Positions 17,161 through 25,656 of a DNA stretch of 39,367 nt are shown piece after piece (positions within the stretch are counted from its first letter, which is position 1; each line of letters opens with the position of its first letter). The stretch comes from Desulfobulbaceae bacterium (lineage in GTDB: Bacteria; Desulfobacterota; Desulfobulbia; Desulfobulbales; Desulfobulbaceae). The stretch spans positions 1-39,367 of the forward strand of contig JAABPV010000024.1 in the NCBI GenBank assembly GCA_011391865.1, given 5' to 3'. A program made the position numbers and the translations under genes. The notes under the pieces are model-generated. The model searched no databases and was not told the DNA's origin. It saw nothing but the letters and a program-made list of their open reading frames with translations.

Positions 17161-17727
17161 CTACCGCAGATGCGGCAGCATGGCCTTGAAAGCGGGGGTA
17201 CCTGCTTTTTGAAGGAATTCATAAATGATCATCTCCGCCGGAGCCAGTGCCGCGCCGATTTCCCGCAGCCGCTGCTGGCCGTAAGCATGGTTTTCCGCTG
17301 TGCGCGAGGAGATGGCATCCGCCACCACCTGCACTTCGTAGCCTTCCTGAATGGCTCCAACCGCTGTCTGCCAGACGCAAATATGACTTTCCACACCGCA
17401 AAGCAGCAGCGTATGCACTGAGGCGGGCAGCTCGCTCAACAGCCGTTTCATCCCCGGATTGGCCAGTGCGTTGAATTCGGTTTTGTCAATGCAGGGTTTG
17501 TCGGCAAGCAGCCCGGCCAGCTCTGGGACAAAGGGGCCGATGCCCTTCTTATACTGGGTGCAGGCCAGGACCGGCATGTCCAGTGCCGCCGCCAGATGGA
17601 GCATCAGGCTGATGTTTCTGCTCACCCGCTCCGCCTGATGGATGTGGGCCATCAGACGTTCCTGCGGGTCAATCACAAGGAGGCAGCATTCTTGGGGCCG
17701 CAGCATTGTCGGTGTTCCGAGGTTCAT
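17161..17727 (-). CDS. Isochorismatase-family cysteine hydrolase
   Basis: A 188-residue alpha/beta hydrolase of the isochorismatase/nicotinamidase superfamily. The triad is visible as Asp in LLVIDPQERL (about 17-26), Lys in CTQYKKGIGPF, and nucleophilic Cys in LLLCGVESHICVWQTA, preceded by the usual cis-peptide position. KTEFNAL and EVQVVADAISSRTAENHAYG are also typical. Members of the YcaC-like branch look like this and have no agreed substrate, so no symbol is given. ATG 17727 is preferred because the extension to 17784 is not family-like; ATG 17706 is possible. Downstream on the same strand comes the 21-nt array and then alaS. Confidence 0.85.
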   Translation of the reverse strand: MNLGTPTMLRPQECCLLVIDPQERLMAHIHQAERVSRNISLMLHLAAALDMPVLACTQYKKGIGPFVPELAGLLADKPCIDKTEFNALANPGMKRLLSELPASVHTLLLCGVESHICVWQTAVGAIQEGYEVQVVADAISSRTAENHAYGQQRLREIGAALAPAEMIIYEFLQKAGTPAFKAMLPHLR

Positions 17728-17886
17728 ATTTTTGTCTGGCGGATGATGATCTCTTCTTTTAGTGGGCGGCAGCGAAAATTGCAACAGAAAACCGAAGAGC
17801 TGCGGCAGGGCGGCCAGCCCGGCCAGCAGGATACACTATTTTTGGAAAAAGAGAAAGAGGGGAAGGCGGCGATTCTGTCCCGGCTG

Positions 17887-19587
17887 TCACCCCAAGCCGC
17901 TCACGTCCCGCAGAGTCTTCCCCTCCAGCAGCTCCTTGGCCAAGGCTACGGTCTGCGCGGTAGGATGATCGCCGCCAAGCATCCGGGCCAGTTCAGCGGG
18001 CCGCTCCTCCGGCAAAAGCTGGCGGATGGCGGTGCGGGTGCGGCCCCCGTCGGCGACTTTTTCGACCAGAAAATGGACATCGCCGCAGGCGGCAATCTGA
18101 GGCAGATGGGTGATGCAGAAAACCTGATGATGCCCGGCCAGCTCGCCGATCTTGCGGGCCACCGCGCTGGCCGCCTCGCCGCCGATGCCCGCGTCGATCT
18201 CGTCGAGAATCACCGTCTCCACCTTATCCTGGCGGGCGAAGAGGCACTTCATCGCCAGCATCAGCCGCGACAGCTCGCCGCCGGAAACCACCTCGGTCAG
18301 CGGCTTAAGCGGCTCGCCGGGATTGGCGGAAAAAAGAAACTCCACCCTGTCCCAGCCGTCCGCCGACAGGCCGGAGCCGTCGGGATTGTCCGCCGCCTGC
18401 ACCGAAACCCCGAAATGGGTCTGGCGGAAACTGAGTGAGGCCAGCTCGGCCTGCATGGCCGCAGCCAGCCGCTCTCCGGCCTGCGCCCGCGCCGCTGACA
18501 GCCCGGCGGCCAGCCGCAGCAGCTCCGCCTCAACGGTCAGCAGCTCCTTGTCCAAATCCGCCAGCTCCTGCTCAATGCCCTCCAGCACATGCAGCTCCTG
18601 CTCCGCCCGCTCGGCAAAGGCCAGCACCTCCTCGATGCCTGCGCCGTATTTGCGCTGAAGCTGGCGGATCAAAGCCAGCCGCGCCGCAATCTGCTCCATC
18701 CGGCCCTGATCCGAGGGAATGGCCTCCAGATATGCGTCAAGGCAGCCTTCCAAGTCCTCAATCTCGAAACAGGCCGAGCTGATCCGCTCCGCCAGCTCCT
18801 TGACGCTGGGGTCAAGAGCAGCGGCCTGCTCCATATTCTTTCTGATCACGCTGAGATGGCCGCGCACCTCTTCGCGCAGGAGCAGGCTGCTCTTTCCGGC
18901 CAGCTCGGCCAGAGCAGTCGAGGATTTGAGCAGGTCGCGCTCGCGGATCAGCACCTCGTCCTCGCCCGGCGACAGCCCTGCCTGACGGATCTCCCGCAGC
19001 TGAAAGCCGAGAAAGTCCCGCTTCTGCTCCTTGTGCTGCTCCTGCTCGCGGAGCTGATGCCGGCGGCGGACCAGCTTCTGCCGCCGCTCAAAGATCTCGG
19101 CGTAGCGCAACCGCTGCTCCAGCAGGCCGCCGTAGCCGTCGAGGAAATCAATGTGGCTGCCGCTGCGGAGGAGCAGCTGCTGGTCGTGCTGGCCCGCGAT
19201 GTTGACCAGATTTTCAGTGAGATCGGCGACAGTGCGGGCGGTGCTCAGGCGGTCGTTGATGAAGAAGCGGCTGCGCCCGCTGCTGCTGATCACCCGGCGC
19301 AGGATGCAGTCGCCGCCGCTTTCCAAGCCCTGCTGATTGAGAAGCGCGGCCAGCTCCGGCTGCCTACTGATGTCAAAGGCGGCCTCGACCGCCGCCTGCT
19401 GGCAGCCGCTGCGCACCAGCATGGCTGACGCTCTGCCGCCGGTGAGCAGGTGCACGGCCTGCATGATGATCGACTTGCCCGCGCCGGTCTCGCCGGTGAA
19501 GACTACAAGCCCTTTGGGCGCGGCGGAGAAGTCAAGCTCCAGCGTGCTGATCAGGGCCAGATCGTTGATGCGCAGCTCCAGCAGCAT
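17887..19587 (-). CDS. recN: DNA repair ATPase RecN
   Basis: RecN is an SMC-like ATPase that tethers DNA ends and helps RecA-dependent double-strand-break repair. The 566 residues are full length. The N-terminal ATPase half has LLELRINDLALI and Walker A FTGETGAGKS; a helical coiled-coil middle runs from about 150 to 360. The C-terminal half has the ABC signature VSGGELSRLMLAMK, Walker B ETVILDEIDAGIGGE, and the H-loop region VFCITHLPQIAACGD. It lies 39 nt downstream of yraN and is read in the same direction. No SOS box was identified. Confidence 0.96.
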   Translation of the reverse strand: MLLELRINDLALISTLELDFSAAPKGLVVFTGETGAGKSIIMQAVHLLTGGRASAMLVRSGCQQAAVEAAFDISRQPELAALLNQQGLESGGDCILRRVISSSGRSRFFINDRLSTARTVADLTENLVNIAGQHDQQLLLRSGSHIDFLDGYGGLLEQRLRYAEIFERRQKLVRRRHQLREQEQHKEQKRDFLGFQLREIRQAGLSPGEDEVLIRERDLLKSSTALAELAGKSSLLLREEVRGHLSVIRKNMEQAAALDPSVKELAERISSACFEIEDLEGCLDAYLEAIPSDQGRMEQIAARLALIRQLQRKYGAGIEEVLAFAERAEQELHVLEGIEQELADLDKELLTVEAELLRLAAGLSAARAQAGERLAAAMQAELASLSFRQTHFGVSVQAADNPDGSGLSADGWDRVEFLFSANPGEPLKPLTEVVSGGELSRLMLAMKCLFARQDKVETVILDEIDAGIGGEAASAVARKIGELAGHHQVFCITHLPQIAACGDVHFLVEKVADGGRTRTAIRQLLPEERPAELARMLGGDHPTAQTVALAKELLEGKTLRDVSGLG

Positions 19588-19626
19588 GATTGCGTTAACT
19601 CACGTTATGTTGTTCAGATGCGTTGC

Positions 19627-20016
19627 TTATGAAGCCATCCCCTCGCAGTCAAACGCGTTTCGCAGCAGCTCCACCCTGAAGGCGTTGTTCTCGGCGAAGA
19701 CAGCGGCCACGTCAAAGCGGAGCGGCATGTCCAGATTGCGTTCGGCCATGTACTCCAGCGCGGCAGCGGCCAGCCGCCGTTGTTTCCGAGTATCCACGGC
19801 CTCAAAGGGGCTGCCGAACTGGCTGCCACGCCGAGTTTTCACCTCGACAACAACCAAGCAGCCTCCGTCTTGGGCGACGATGTCAATTTCACCGCTGGAC
19901 AGTCGGCAGTTACGCTCAAAAATAACATAACCCTGCGCTTTAAGAAAGAGGGCTGCGGCATCTTCGCCGTCACGCCCGATTGTGCTGGAATCATGCCGGG
20001 GATGTTGCTCACTCAT
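19627..20016 (-). CDS. yraN: YraN/UPF0102 endonuclease-fold protein
   Basis: A 129-residue member of UPF0102, with a restriction-endonuclease-like fold related to Holliday junction resolvases. The active-site pattern is SSGEIDIVAQDGGCLVVVEV followed by KTR, i.e. E-x-D...E-V-K, preceded by GRDGEDAAALFLKAQGY. DTRKQRRLAAAALEYM follows in the usual place. The biological role is not established. It precedes recN in the same orientation, so a link to DNA repair is plausible. Its 5' side borders the MITE-like element region. Confidence 0.93.
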   Translation of the reverse strand: MSEQHPRHDSSTIGRDGEDAAALFLKAQGYVIFERNCRLSSGEIDIVAQDGGCLVVVEVKTRRGSQFGSPFEAVDTRKQRRLAAAALEYMAERNLDMPLRFDVAAVFAENNAFRVELLRNAFDCEGMAS

Positions 20017-20149
20017 GCGGACTTGCTTAGCTGAAGGACATCGTTGCGGCGGTGACGGAAAGGGTGCCGACTCTCTGCACTATTACAGACTGCATCCCCC
20101 CACGTCAACAGAGAAAATCCCACAGCAGTCTGCAAATTTTGTTCCTATC

Positions 20150-20619
20150 AGGAATTACGCTGTTCGATTGCCAACTCGTTGATTTTATTAAACTGATATT
20201 TTGCACAGTTAAAGGTAAGTTTTTGTAATAGTTAAATTTTTTGCTTTACCTGCGTAAACTCTGTTTATATCGAAGGCGGTCTGTCGCCGTTGCAGAGACC
20301 TGTCAGATCGGATACAATATACTACTGCGTTATCAACGTGCGATAATTGGTCTGGATAGACCAGACTGCACCTGACTCACCTCTGCGTCTTGCGCACCGA
20401 GCAGCAGCGGCCCATAAGCTCTATACATGCCGGAACGTATAACAGGCTGACTCTCTTTCAGGAAAAAGCGCAGACCGCCAAATTTTTTCATGTGTTAAAA
20501 ATCATAGGACTTACGCAGTTGAAATAAGAATTTTAACTATTACAGTCAGTTGTCTTTTTGCCGCTTAAGTCGTCAGTTGAATAAAATCAACGGGTTGGCA
20601 ATCAAACTGCGTAACTCCT
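20150..20619. mobile_element. MITE-like element with 47-bp terminal inverted repeats
   Basis: The left end (20150-20196, starting AGGAATTACGCTGTTCGATT) and the reverse complement of the right end (20573-20619, starting AGGAGTTACGCAGTTTGATT) match over 47 bp with five differences. The 470-bp interior has no coding frame of note, so it cannot encode a transposase: a non-autonomous element or the remains of an insertion sequence. A further end-like sequence, AGGACTTACGCAGTTGAAAT, occurs inside at about 20506-20525, suggesting nesting. Target-site duplications could not be seen. It fills the 638-nt gap between yraN and the xylanase gene. A hairpin GTCTGG-ATAGA-CCAGAC lies inside near 20350. Confidence 0.7.
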
Positions 20620-20702
20620 AAAATAGTTGCAACTAAGCTACCAAAGATGAATCCTTGCAAAATATTAATTGTCGAGTATTCGACAAGGGGAGGGAGGGGA
20701 AA

Positions 20703-22994
20703 ATGAAAGGGAAGATGTTGTTGCTGTCTGCAAGTATTATTTTTTTGTTTTTTATTGCAATTTCACATGCTCAGGAGTCCGTCGCCAAAAGAAAAACTCT
20801 TGGAATATCAACCGGAACCGACGATGCGGAAGAAGATTTGGCGAACGGAACCATGTACCTCGCTGAAGAAAACTTAGAGTTGTGCTATCATGCTTGGAGC
20901 GGCGGCGGGCGAAACCAAATCATAGGCTTAAGATTTCCAAAACTCAGCCTTCCTGCTGATGTCATTATTGATTCAGCACATTTGCAGTTTTTCTCAAAAG
21001 GCAGTACCAGTACCAGCACCAGTTTCACCATAACAGGAGAAGTCTCCCTGAATTCCGAGCCTTTTTCAAGCAGCGCATACAATATATCTTCGCGCCATAA
21101 AACTGTCGCAAAAGTCACTTGGGCGGTTCCCGCATGGGGAGGCTGGGGAGAACAGGGGCTGAACCAAAGAAGCCCGGATATTTCATCGGTTGTAAAGGAG
21201 ATCGTTGCTCAAAACGGATTTTCATCCTCATCCCCTGTCACTATTTTCCTGCAAGGTTCTGGCACGAGAATAGCGCAAGCGTTTGAGGGAGATCCTTTCA
21301 TGGCACCCAAACTTCTTATCAATTACCGCCTTCTTAGCGCAACTCCAAGCACGGTGCCCTACAAAGACCGGTATTCAAACCAGTTTCCAATAGGCACGTC
21401 CATGTCAGCCGAGTACTTGGGCAATCTGGACAAATTAGGCGGAAACAACATTTTTAACCGCCTCACAGCTGAATCTTCTATGAAATGGAGCAGCATTCAG
21501 CCAGAGTACAACAAATTCACCTTTGAAAAAGGTGACGCTTTAGCTGATTATGTGCGCTCGAACAATATGAAGATGACCGGCCATACTTTGCTTTGGCATC
21601 AGGGCAATCCAGACTGGCTGTTCAAGAATGGCCCCGATGGTTCAGTGTCATCTTCTGTTTTAAGTCTACGCCTGAAGAATCACATCGACAAAATGGTTGA
21701 GCGGTACGGAGATGTCGTTGATAACTGGGATGTTGTGAATGAAGCTATCTCAGACTTAAGCACTGTGTACCGAGAGGATTCAGAAGGTTCTTTATGGTGG
21801 AGCTATTTCAAGTCACCTGAATTCATCAAGCTCGCTTTTCAGTATGCTGCTGAAGCGAATGCGAAATATGGACGCAGCTCGTTGCTGTTTTATAATGACT
21901 ACAACGTGCCTGACAGCAAAAAGATTGGCAAGATTCTGCAAATGATTGATTATCTGAAGTCAAGCGGCGTGCAGATTGATGGTGTCGGTTTTCAAGGGCA
22001 TTGGCAACTGAATGATTTTTCAATAAGTCAGATACGAGCGGCTTTTGACAAGATCATCGCAAAAGGTCTGAAAATCAAGATCAGCGAGCTTGATATTTCT
22101 ATATACAACTACTACACAAAAGATTATTCAGCTCCTTTGACTGCGGCCTGTGAACAGGAACAGGCATACCGCTATCAGGAGCTGTTTGATCTATTCCGGG
22201 AATATAAAGATCATATTCACAGCGTGACCATCTGGGGGCTGACGGACGGGCCTGGCACTTGGTTGAGCTACAATCGTCAGACATGGGAGCTTCTTCCTCA
22301 AGATCAGTGGGATTACCCGCTGCTGTTTGATCAGAATTTCAATCCAAAGAAAGCACTTTACGCTATCATGGACTTCGCTGACAGCGGACAGGGCGGCGGC
22401 ACGGTCAATCAGCCGCCGACAGCTGTGCTGAAAGCGCATCCAACATCAGGCAACGCGCCGCTTACAGTTTCCTTTGACGGCTCTGATTCTTTCGATTCAG
22501 ACGGAACAATTGCGGAGCACAGCTGGTTCTTCGGAGATGGCGGATACGGTGCCGGTGAAAGCGCGACACGGATATACAAGACCGCAGGCACATACCCTGT
22601 TTCGCTCACCGTGAAAGACAATACGGGCAACGTGGACTCTGAAGCCGCTGTGATTACAGTCGGGCCTGATTTGACCAAAGTTATCACCGTGCAGGACATC
22701 TCCATATCCACTGTCAAATCAGGAGACAGTACAGCCGCTCAAGTGACAGTGCTGATTCTGAACGCGTCAGGACAGCCTGTCAGCGGAGTCAGGGTGTATG
22801 GCACGTGGAGCAACGGGCTGGTGAGCGGCAATGTATCAGGTCTGACCGATGTCAACGGACTGGTGACGTTGACATCCAGCTACACCACCAAGAAAGGGGC
22901 GATAACGTTCACCGTCAACAATTTGCTGAAAACAGGCTTTTTGTATGACGGATGTCAGAACCAGAAAACCAGTGCGTCGGTCAATGTGAATTAA
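20703..22994 (+). CDS. Secreted GH10 endo-beta-1,4-xylanase with PKD and Ig-like modules
   Basis: A 763-residue modular hydrolase. The signal peptide is MKGKMLLLSASIIFLFFIAI, ending near SHA. Residues about 30-210 form a beta-sandwich accessory domain of DNRLRE type (YLAEENLELCYHAWSGGG to FMAPKLLINYRL). The GH10 barrel (about 225-555) has the acid/base Glu347 in WDVVNEA and the nucleophile Glu462 in KISELDI, plus the GHTLLWHQGNPDW subsite. A PKD domain (about 570-650, WFFGDGGYG) and a C-terminal Ig-like/Big domain follow. GH10 enzymes cut xylan backbones. ATG 20703 is preceded by GGAGGGAGGGG. The gene is richer in AT than its neighbours, lies beside a MITE-like element and has its own terminator, which suggests transfer. 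Confidence 0.93.
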   Translation: MKGKMLLLSASIIFLFFIAISHAQESVAKRKTLGISTGTDDAEEDLANGTMYLAEENLELCYHAWSGGGRNQIIGLRFPKLSLPADVIIDSAHLQFFSKGSTSTSTSFTITGEVSLNSEPFSSSAYNISSRHKTVAKVTWAVPAWGGWGEQGLNQRSPDISSVVKEIVAQNGFSSSSPVTIFLQGSGTRIAQAFEGDPFMAPKLLINYRLLSATPSTVPYKDRYSNQFPIGTSMSAEYLGNLDKLGGNNIFNRLTAESSMKWSSIQPEYNKFTFEKGDALADYVRSNNMKMTGHTLLWHQGNPDWLFKNGPDGSVSSSVLSLRLKNHIDKMVERYGDVVDNWDVVNEAISDLSTVYREDSEGSLWWSYFKSPEFIKLAFQYAAEANAKYGRSSLLFYNDYNVPDSKKIGKILQMIDYLKSSGVQIDGVGFQGHWQLNDFSISQIRAAFDKIIAKGLKIKISELDISIYNYYTKDYSAPLTAACEQEQAYRYQELFDLFREYKDHIHSVTIWGLTDGPGTWLSYNRQTWELLPQDQWDYPLLFDQNFNPKKALYAIMDFADSGQGGGTVNQPPTAVLKAHPTSGNAPLTVSFDGSDSFDSDGTIAEHSWFFGDGGYGAGESATRIYKTAGTYPVSLTVKDNTGNVDSEAAVITVGPDLTKVITVQDISISTVKSGDSTAAQVTVLILNASGQPVSGVRVYGTWSNGLVSGNVSGLTDVNGLVTLTSSYTTKKGAITFTVNNLLKTGFLYDGCQNQKTSASVNVN

Positions 22995-23068
22995 GGGGCA
23001 CAGCAAGCCTGTGAGGCCAGCGGCTGTATAAAGCACCGCTGGCGCGAAACTATGTGTTTGCCTGACAA

Positions 23069-23105
23069 CACCCCGTCGCTTTGCGGCGGGGTGATTTGTT
23101 TTTTC
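23069..23105 (+). terminator. Rho-independent terminator after the xylanase gene
   Basis: CACCCCGTCGC and GCGGCGGGGTG form an 11-bp stem with one mismatch and a TTT loop, followed by ATTTGTTTTTTC. A weaker hairpin (CCAGCGG/CCGCTGG) lies just before, near 23018-23043. Confidence 0.85.
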
Positions 23106-23149
23106 AGTCGGCAAACTTTTCAGCACAACCTTCAGAGAATGAGGCGATC

Positions 23150-24247
23150 ATGGGTTTTCAGTGCGGCATTGTCGGTCTGCCCAATGTGGGCAAGTCAACC
23201 ATTTTCAATGCCTTGACCGCAGCGGCCATCGCGGCGGAAAACTATCCTTTCTGCACCATCGAGCCGAACGTCGGCGTGGTGCCCGTGCCGGACAAACGGC
23301 TGGACATCCTCTCCGCTTTGGCCAAAACCCGTAAGACGGTGCCTGCGCAGATGGAGTTCGTGGACATCGCTGGGCTGGTCAAAGGGGCTTCGCAGGGCGA
23401 GGGCTTGGGTAATCAGTTTCTTGGCCACATCCGGCAGGTGGATGCAGTGCTGCATGTGGTGCGCTGCTTTGAGGACGAGAACATCGTCCACGTGGACGGT
23501 TCGATTGATCCGATCCGTGACGTGGAAGTTATCTCGATGGAATTAGTGCTGGCCGATCTGGACAGCGTGAGCAAGCGGCTGAAGAAGACGCAGAGCCAGG
23601 CAAAGTCCGGCGACAGGAAGTTTATTGATGAGGCCGCCTTTCTGGAGCAGCTTCAGGCCGCGCTGGACAAGGGGCTGCCTGCTCGGACGGTGACAGCGGC
23701 CAGCGAGCCGCAGCAGGAGCTGCTGCGCGAACTCTGCCTGCTCACGGCCAAGCCGGTGCTTTACGTGGCCAATGTCAGCGAGGCGGACATCGCCGCAGGC
23801 AATGCCTATGTGGAAAAGCTGAAGGCTTTGGCGGCGCAGGAAGGGGCATCGGTGATCATGATCGCTGGGGCGATTGAGCAGGAGCTGGGCCAGTTGGACG
23901 CAGCGGAGCAGAAGGAGTTCCTTGCTGACATGGGCTTGGAAGAGCCGGGTCTGCACCGCCTGATCCGCGCCGGTTACGATCTGCTCGGCCTGATCACCTA
24001 CTTCACGGTGGGCGAGAAGGAGACACGGGCGTGGACGATCACCAAAGGCACCACCGCGCCCGGCGCGGCAGGCAAAATTCACACCGATTTCGAGCGCGGC
24101 TTCATCCGGGCGGAAGTGATCGCCTATGAGGACTACGTGGCCTGCGGCTCCGAGGCCGCAGCCCGCGACAAGGGCGTGCTGCGCTCGGAGGGCAAAGAGT
24201 ACATCGTCAAAGACGGCGACTGCATGTTGTTCCGCTTCAATGTCTGA
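23150..24247 (+). CDS. ychF: Redox-regulated ATPase/GTPase YchF (OLA1 family)
   Basis: YchF is a ribosome-associated P-loop NTPase of the Obg/TRAFAC class that prefers ATP. The 365 residues match the family. G1 is GIVGLPNVGKSTIFNAL, G3 is DIAGLVKGASQGEGLGNQFL with the hydrophobic residue replacing Gln, and the altered G4 is YVANVSE. The C-terminal TGS domain runs from about 280 (FTVGEKETRAWTI) to VKDGDCMLFRFNV. ATG 23150 is preceded by GAGG; the longer frame from 23081 begins inside the terminator. The last 56 nt of the gene, with stop codon, occur again 203 nt downstream. Confidence 0.96.
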   Translation: MGFQCGIVGLPNVGKSTIFNALTAAAIAAENYPFCTIEPNVGVVPVPDKRLDILSALAKTRKTVPAQMEFVDIAGLVKGASQGEGLGNQFLGHIRQVDAVLHVVRCFEDENIVHVDGSIDPIRDVEVISMELVLADLDSVSKRLKKTQSQAKSGDRKFIDEAAFLEQLQAALDKGLPARTVTAASEPQQELLRELCLLTAKPVLYVANVSEADIAAGNAYVEKLKALAAQEGASVIMIAGAIEQELGQLDAAEQKEFLADMGLEEPGLHRLIRAGYDLLGLITYFTVGEKETRAWTITKGTTAPGAAGKIHTDFERGFIRAEVIAYEDYVACGSEAAARDKGVLRSEGKEYIVKDGDCMLFRFNV

Positions 24248-24278
24248 GCTGCATATCCCGGCAAAAAAAGTGCTGCCG

Positions 24279-24370
24279 ATGAATGGATCATTCTACGCCC
24301 GATAAATAGCGCTGGGGATTACCGATAACTGGTTGCAGGGATTACCGATGAATAGTGCTGGGGATTACCG
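24279..24370. repeat. Four 23-nt units following ychF
   Basis: Units start at 24279, 24302, 24325 and 24348, each exactly 23 nt, and a partial fifth begins at 24371. Three of the four full units end in GGGATTACCG, and the next unit opens with ATRA. The middle of each unit (for example TAGCGCT, TGGTTGC, TAGTGCT) varies. The array sits between the ychF stop and the duplicated ychF tail. Confidence 0.75.
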
Positions 24371-24395
24371 ATGATTTTTTCCGGGCACGGGAATC

Positions 24396-24451
24396 CAAAG
24401 AGTGCATCGTCAAGGATGGCGACTGCATGTTGTTCCGCTTCAATGTCTGAG
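24396..24451 (+). repeat. Second copy of the ychF 3' end (56 nt)
   Basis: Positions 24396-24451 repeat 24193-24248, from the CAAAGAG of the ychF C-terminus through the stop codon, with three substitutions in 56 nt. The copies are separated by 147 nt that hold the 23-nt-period array. The second copy has no start codon and is a relic. The remaining sequence to 24528 shows nothing recognisable. Confidence 0.85.
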
Positions 24452-24528
24452 GTGCCGTTGTGCCGTTTCTCTGCGCGTGGCTTTTTGTGCGAACTGTGAT
24501 GCAACCACGCGCATTTCCTCTTTGTTCA

Positions 24529-25485
24529 TCATGAACCAGAGTATTTTCCCTCTGTCTGCCGTACCAGACGGAAGCCGAGCGAGTCGCTGCGGTAGTCCGG
24601 GGCATTCACGCCCCGGAAGGCGGCGCGGAGATTCTTGACGGAGCCGTACCAGCTGCCGCCCCGGAAGCAGCGGGCTTTGCCGTTTTCTGGGCCAGCAGGA
24701 TCAGCCGCCGGGCTGCTGCGGTAATACTCCGCGCTGTACCAGTCATTGACCCATTCCCAGACGTTGCCGCTGATGTCATGCAGCCCCCACGGATTCGGCT
24801 TTTTCATGCCAATCGGATGGGGGTAGTTCTCCTTCCGGTTCTGCTCGCGCATTGAGAACCACTTTTCTAAGTCAGCGGCATCCATGTTGAACCAAGCGTG
24901 TTCCGGCGCGGGATCCATTGCATCCCCCCAGAAATAAATGGACGACCGCCCTGCCCTCGCCGCGTATTCCCATTCCGCCTCGGTCGGCAGCCGGTAGGCA
25001 GCACCGCCCTCTTTCTGGTTAAGCCAAGCGATAAAGCCCTGCGCATCCAGCCAAGAGACATGCGTCACCGCTGCCTCGTCGCCGTGCGCATTGGCTTTTC
25101 GGAAGGCATCGGTGTCGATTTTGTCCCGCTCTTTGTCATCCAGCGCGGCTAAATACTGCTTGAACTGCCCCAGCGTGACCTCATGCACGCCCATCTGGAA
25201 CGCTCGGCTGATGCGCACCTCATGCTGCGGGGCCTCCTCCTCCAAGCCGTCCTCATCCAGCTTGCCCTTAGCCGGACAGGTCGGCCCTTTGGGCGGCAGG
25301 CCCTGCTTTTCCAGCTCGCGGTCGGCGGCTTTGTCCGCCCGGCTGTACATGCAGCTGCCCATGTAAAAGCTGCCTGCGGGAATGGTTGTGAAGGTCATGC
25401 CGATGGAGTTGGTGTGCTCGGCGGCATGAACAGCGGGAACGAGAAGCAGGGATGCGAGAAATAGAGCGCGGCAGGCAGTTTTCAT
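24529..25485 (-). CDS. Periplasmic SUMF1/FGE-fold protein lacking the catalytic cysteine
   Basis: A 318-residue protein with signal peptide MKTACRALFLASLLLVPAVH (cleavage after HAA or VHA). The formylglycine-generating-enzyme-type fold follows: IGMTFTTIPAGSFYMGS, QMGVHEVTLGQFKQYL, YRLPTEAEWEYAARAG, NPWGLHDISGNVWEWVNDW, and CFRGGSWYGSVKNLRAAFRG, ending in SLGFRLVR. In true FGE the segment after RGGS(Y/W) carries the two catalytic Cys; here they are absent. Sulfatase activation is therefore unlikely, and a binding or scaffolding role is more probable. An insertion with paired Cys (SCMYSRAD and GPTCPAKG) near residues 40-70 may form a disulfide. Transcribed alone, downstream of the NtrC-type regulator. 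Confidence 0.88.
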   Translation of the reverse strand: MKTACRALFLASLLLVPAVHAAEHTNSIGMTFTTIPAGSFYMGSCMYSRADKAADRELEKQGLPPKGPTCPAKGKLDEDGLEEEAPQHEVRISRAFQMGVHEVTLGQFKQYLAALDDKERDKIDTDAFRKANAHGDEAAVTHVSWLDAQGFIAWLNQKEGGAAYRLPTEAEWEYAARAGRSSIYFWGDAMDPAPEHAWFNMDAADLEKWFSMREQNRKENYPHPIGMKKPNPWGLHDISGNVWEWVNDWYSAEYYRSSPAADPAGPENGKARCFRGGSWYGSVKNLRAAFRGVNAPDYRSDSLGFRLVRQTEGKYSGS

Positions 25486-25656
25486 AGGACGCGGTCGGTA
25501 TGAAGGTTGAAATTCTGAGCGGCACCGAGACAAAGACGGCGATTTCCGCTTTTCATGCAGCATACTGGAAAAGCAGCGGAATGAAAACAGCAGTCAAGTA
25601 CCAATTCGCCGTCCGGGCAAGCGGCAAATGCGGATTTCGGCTGGCGGCGCAGATAG

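Noticed and set aside
16858-17421. Plus-strand reading frame of 187 codons through the array
   Set aside because: Its second half is antisense to the isochorismatase-like gene, no ribosome site is visible, and the array breaks frame just before it. Reported as a repeat instead.
24529-25485. Formylglycine-generating enzyme
   Set aside because: The fold is right but the catalytic Cys pair after RGGSW is missing, so sulfatase activation is not supported.
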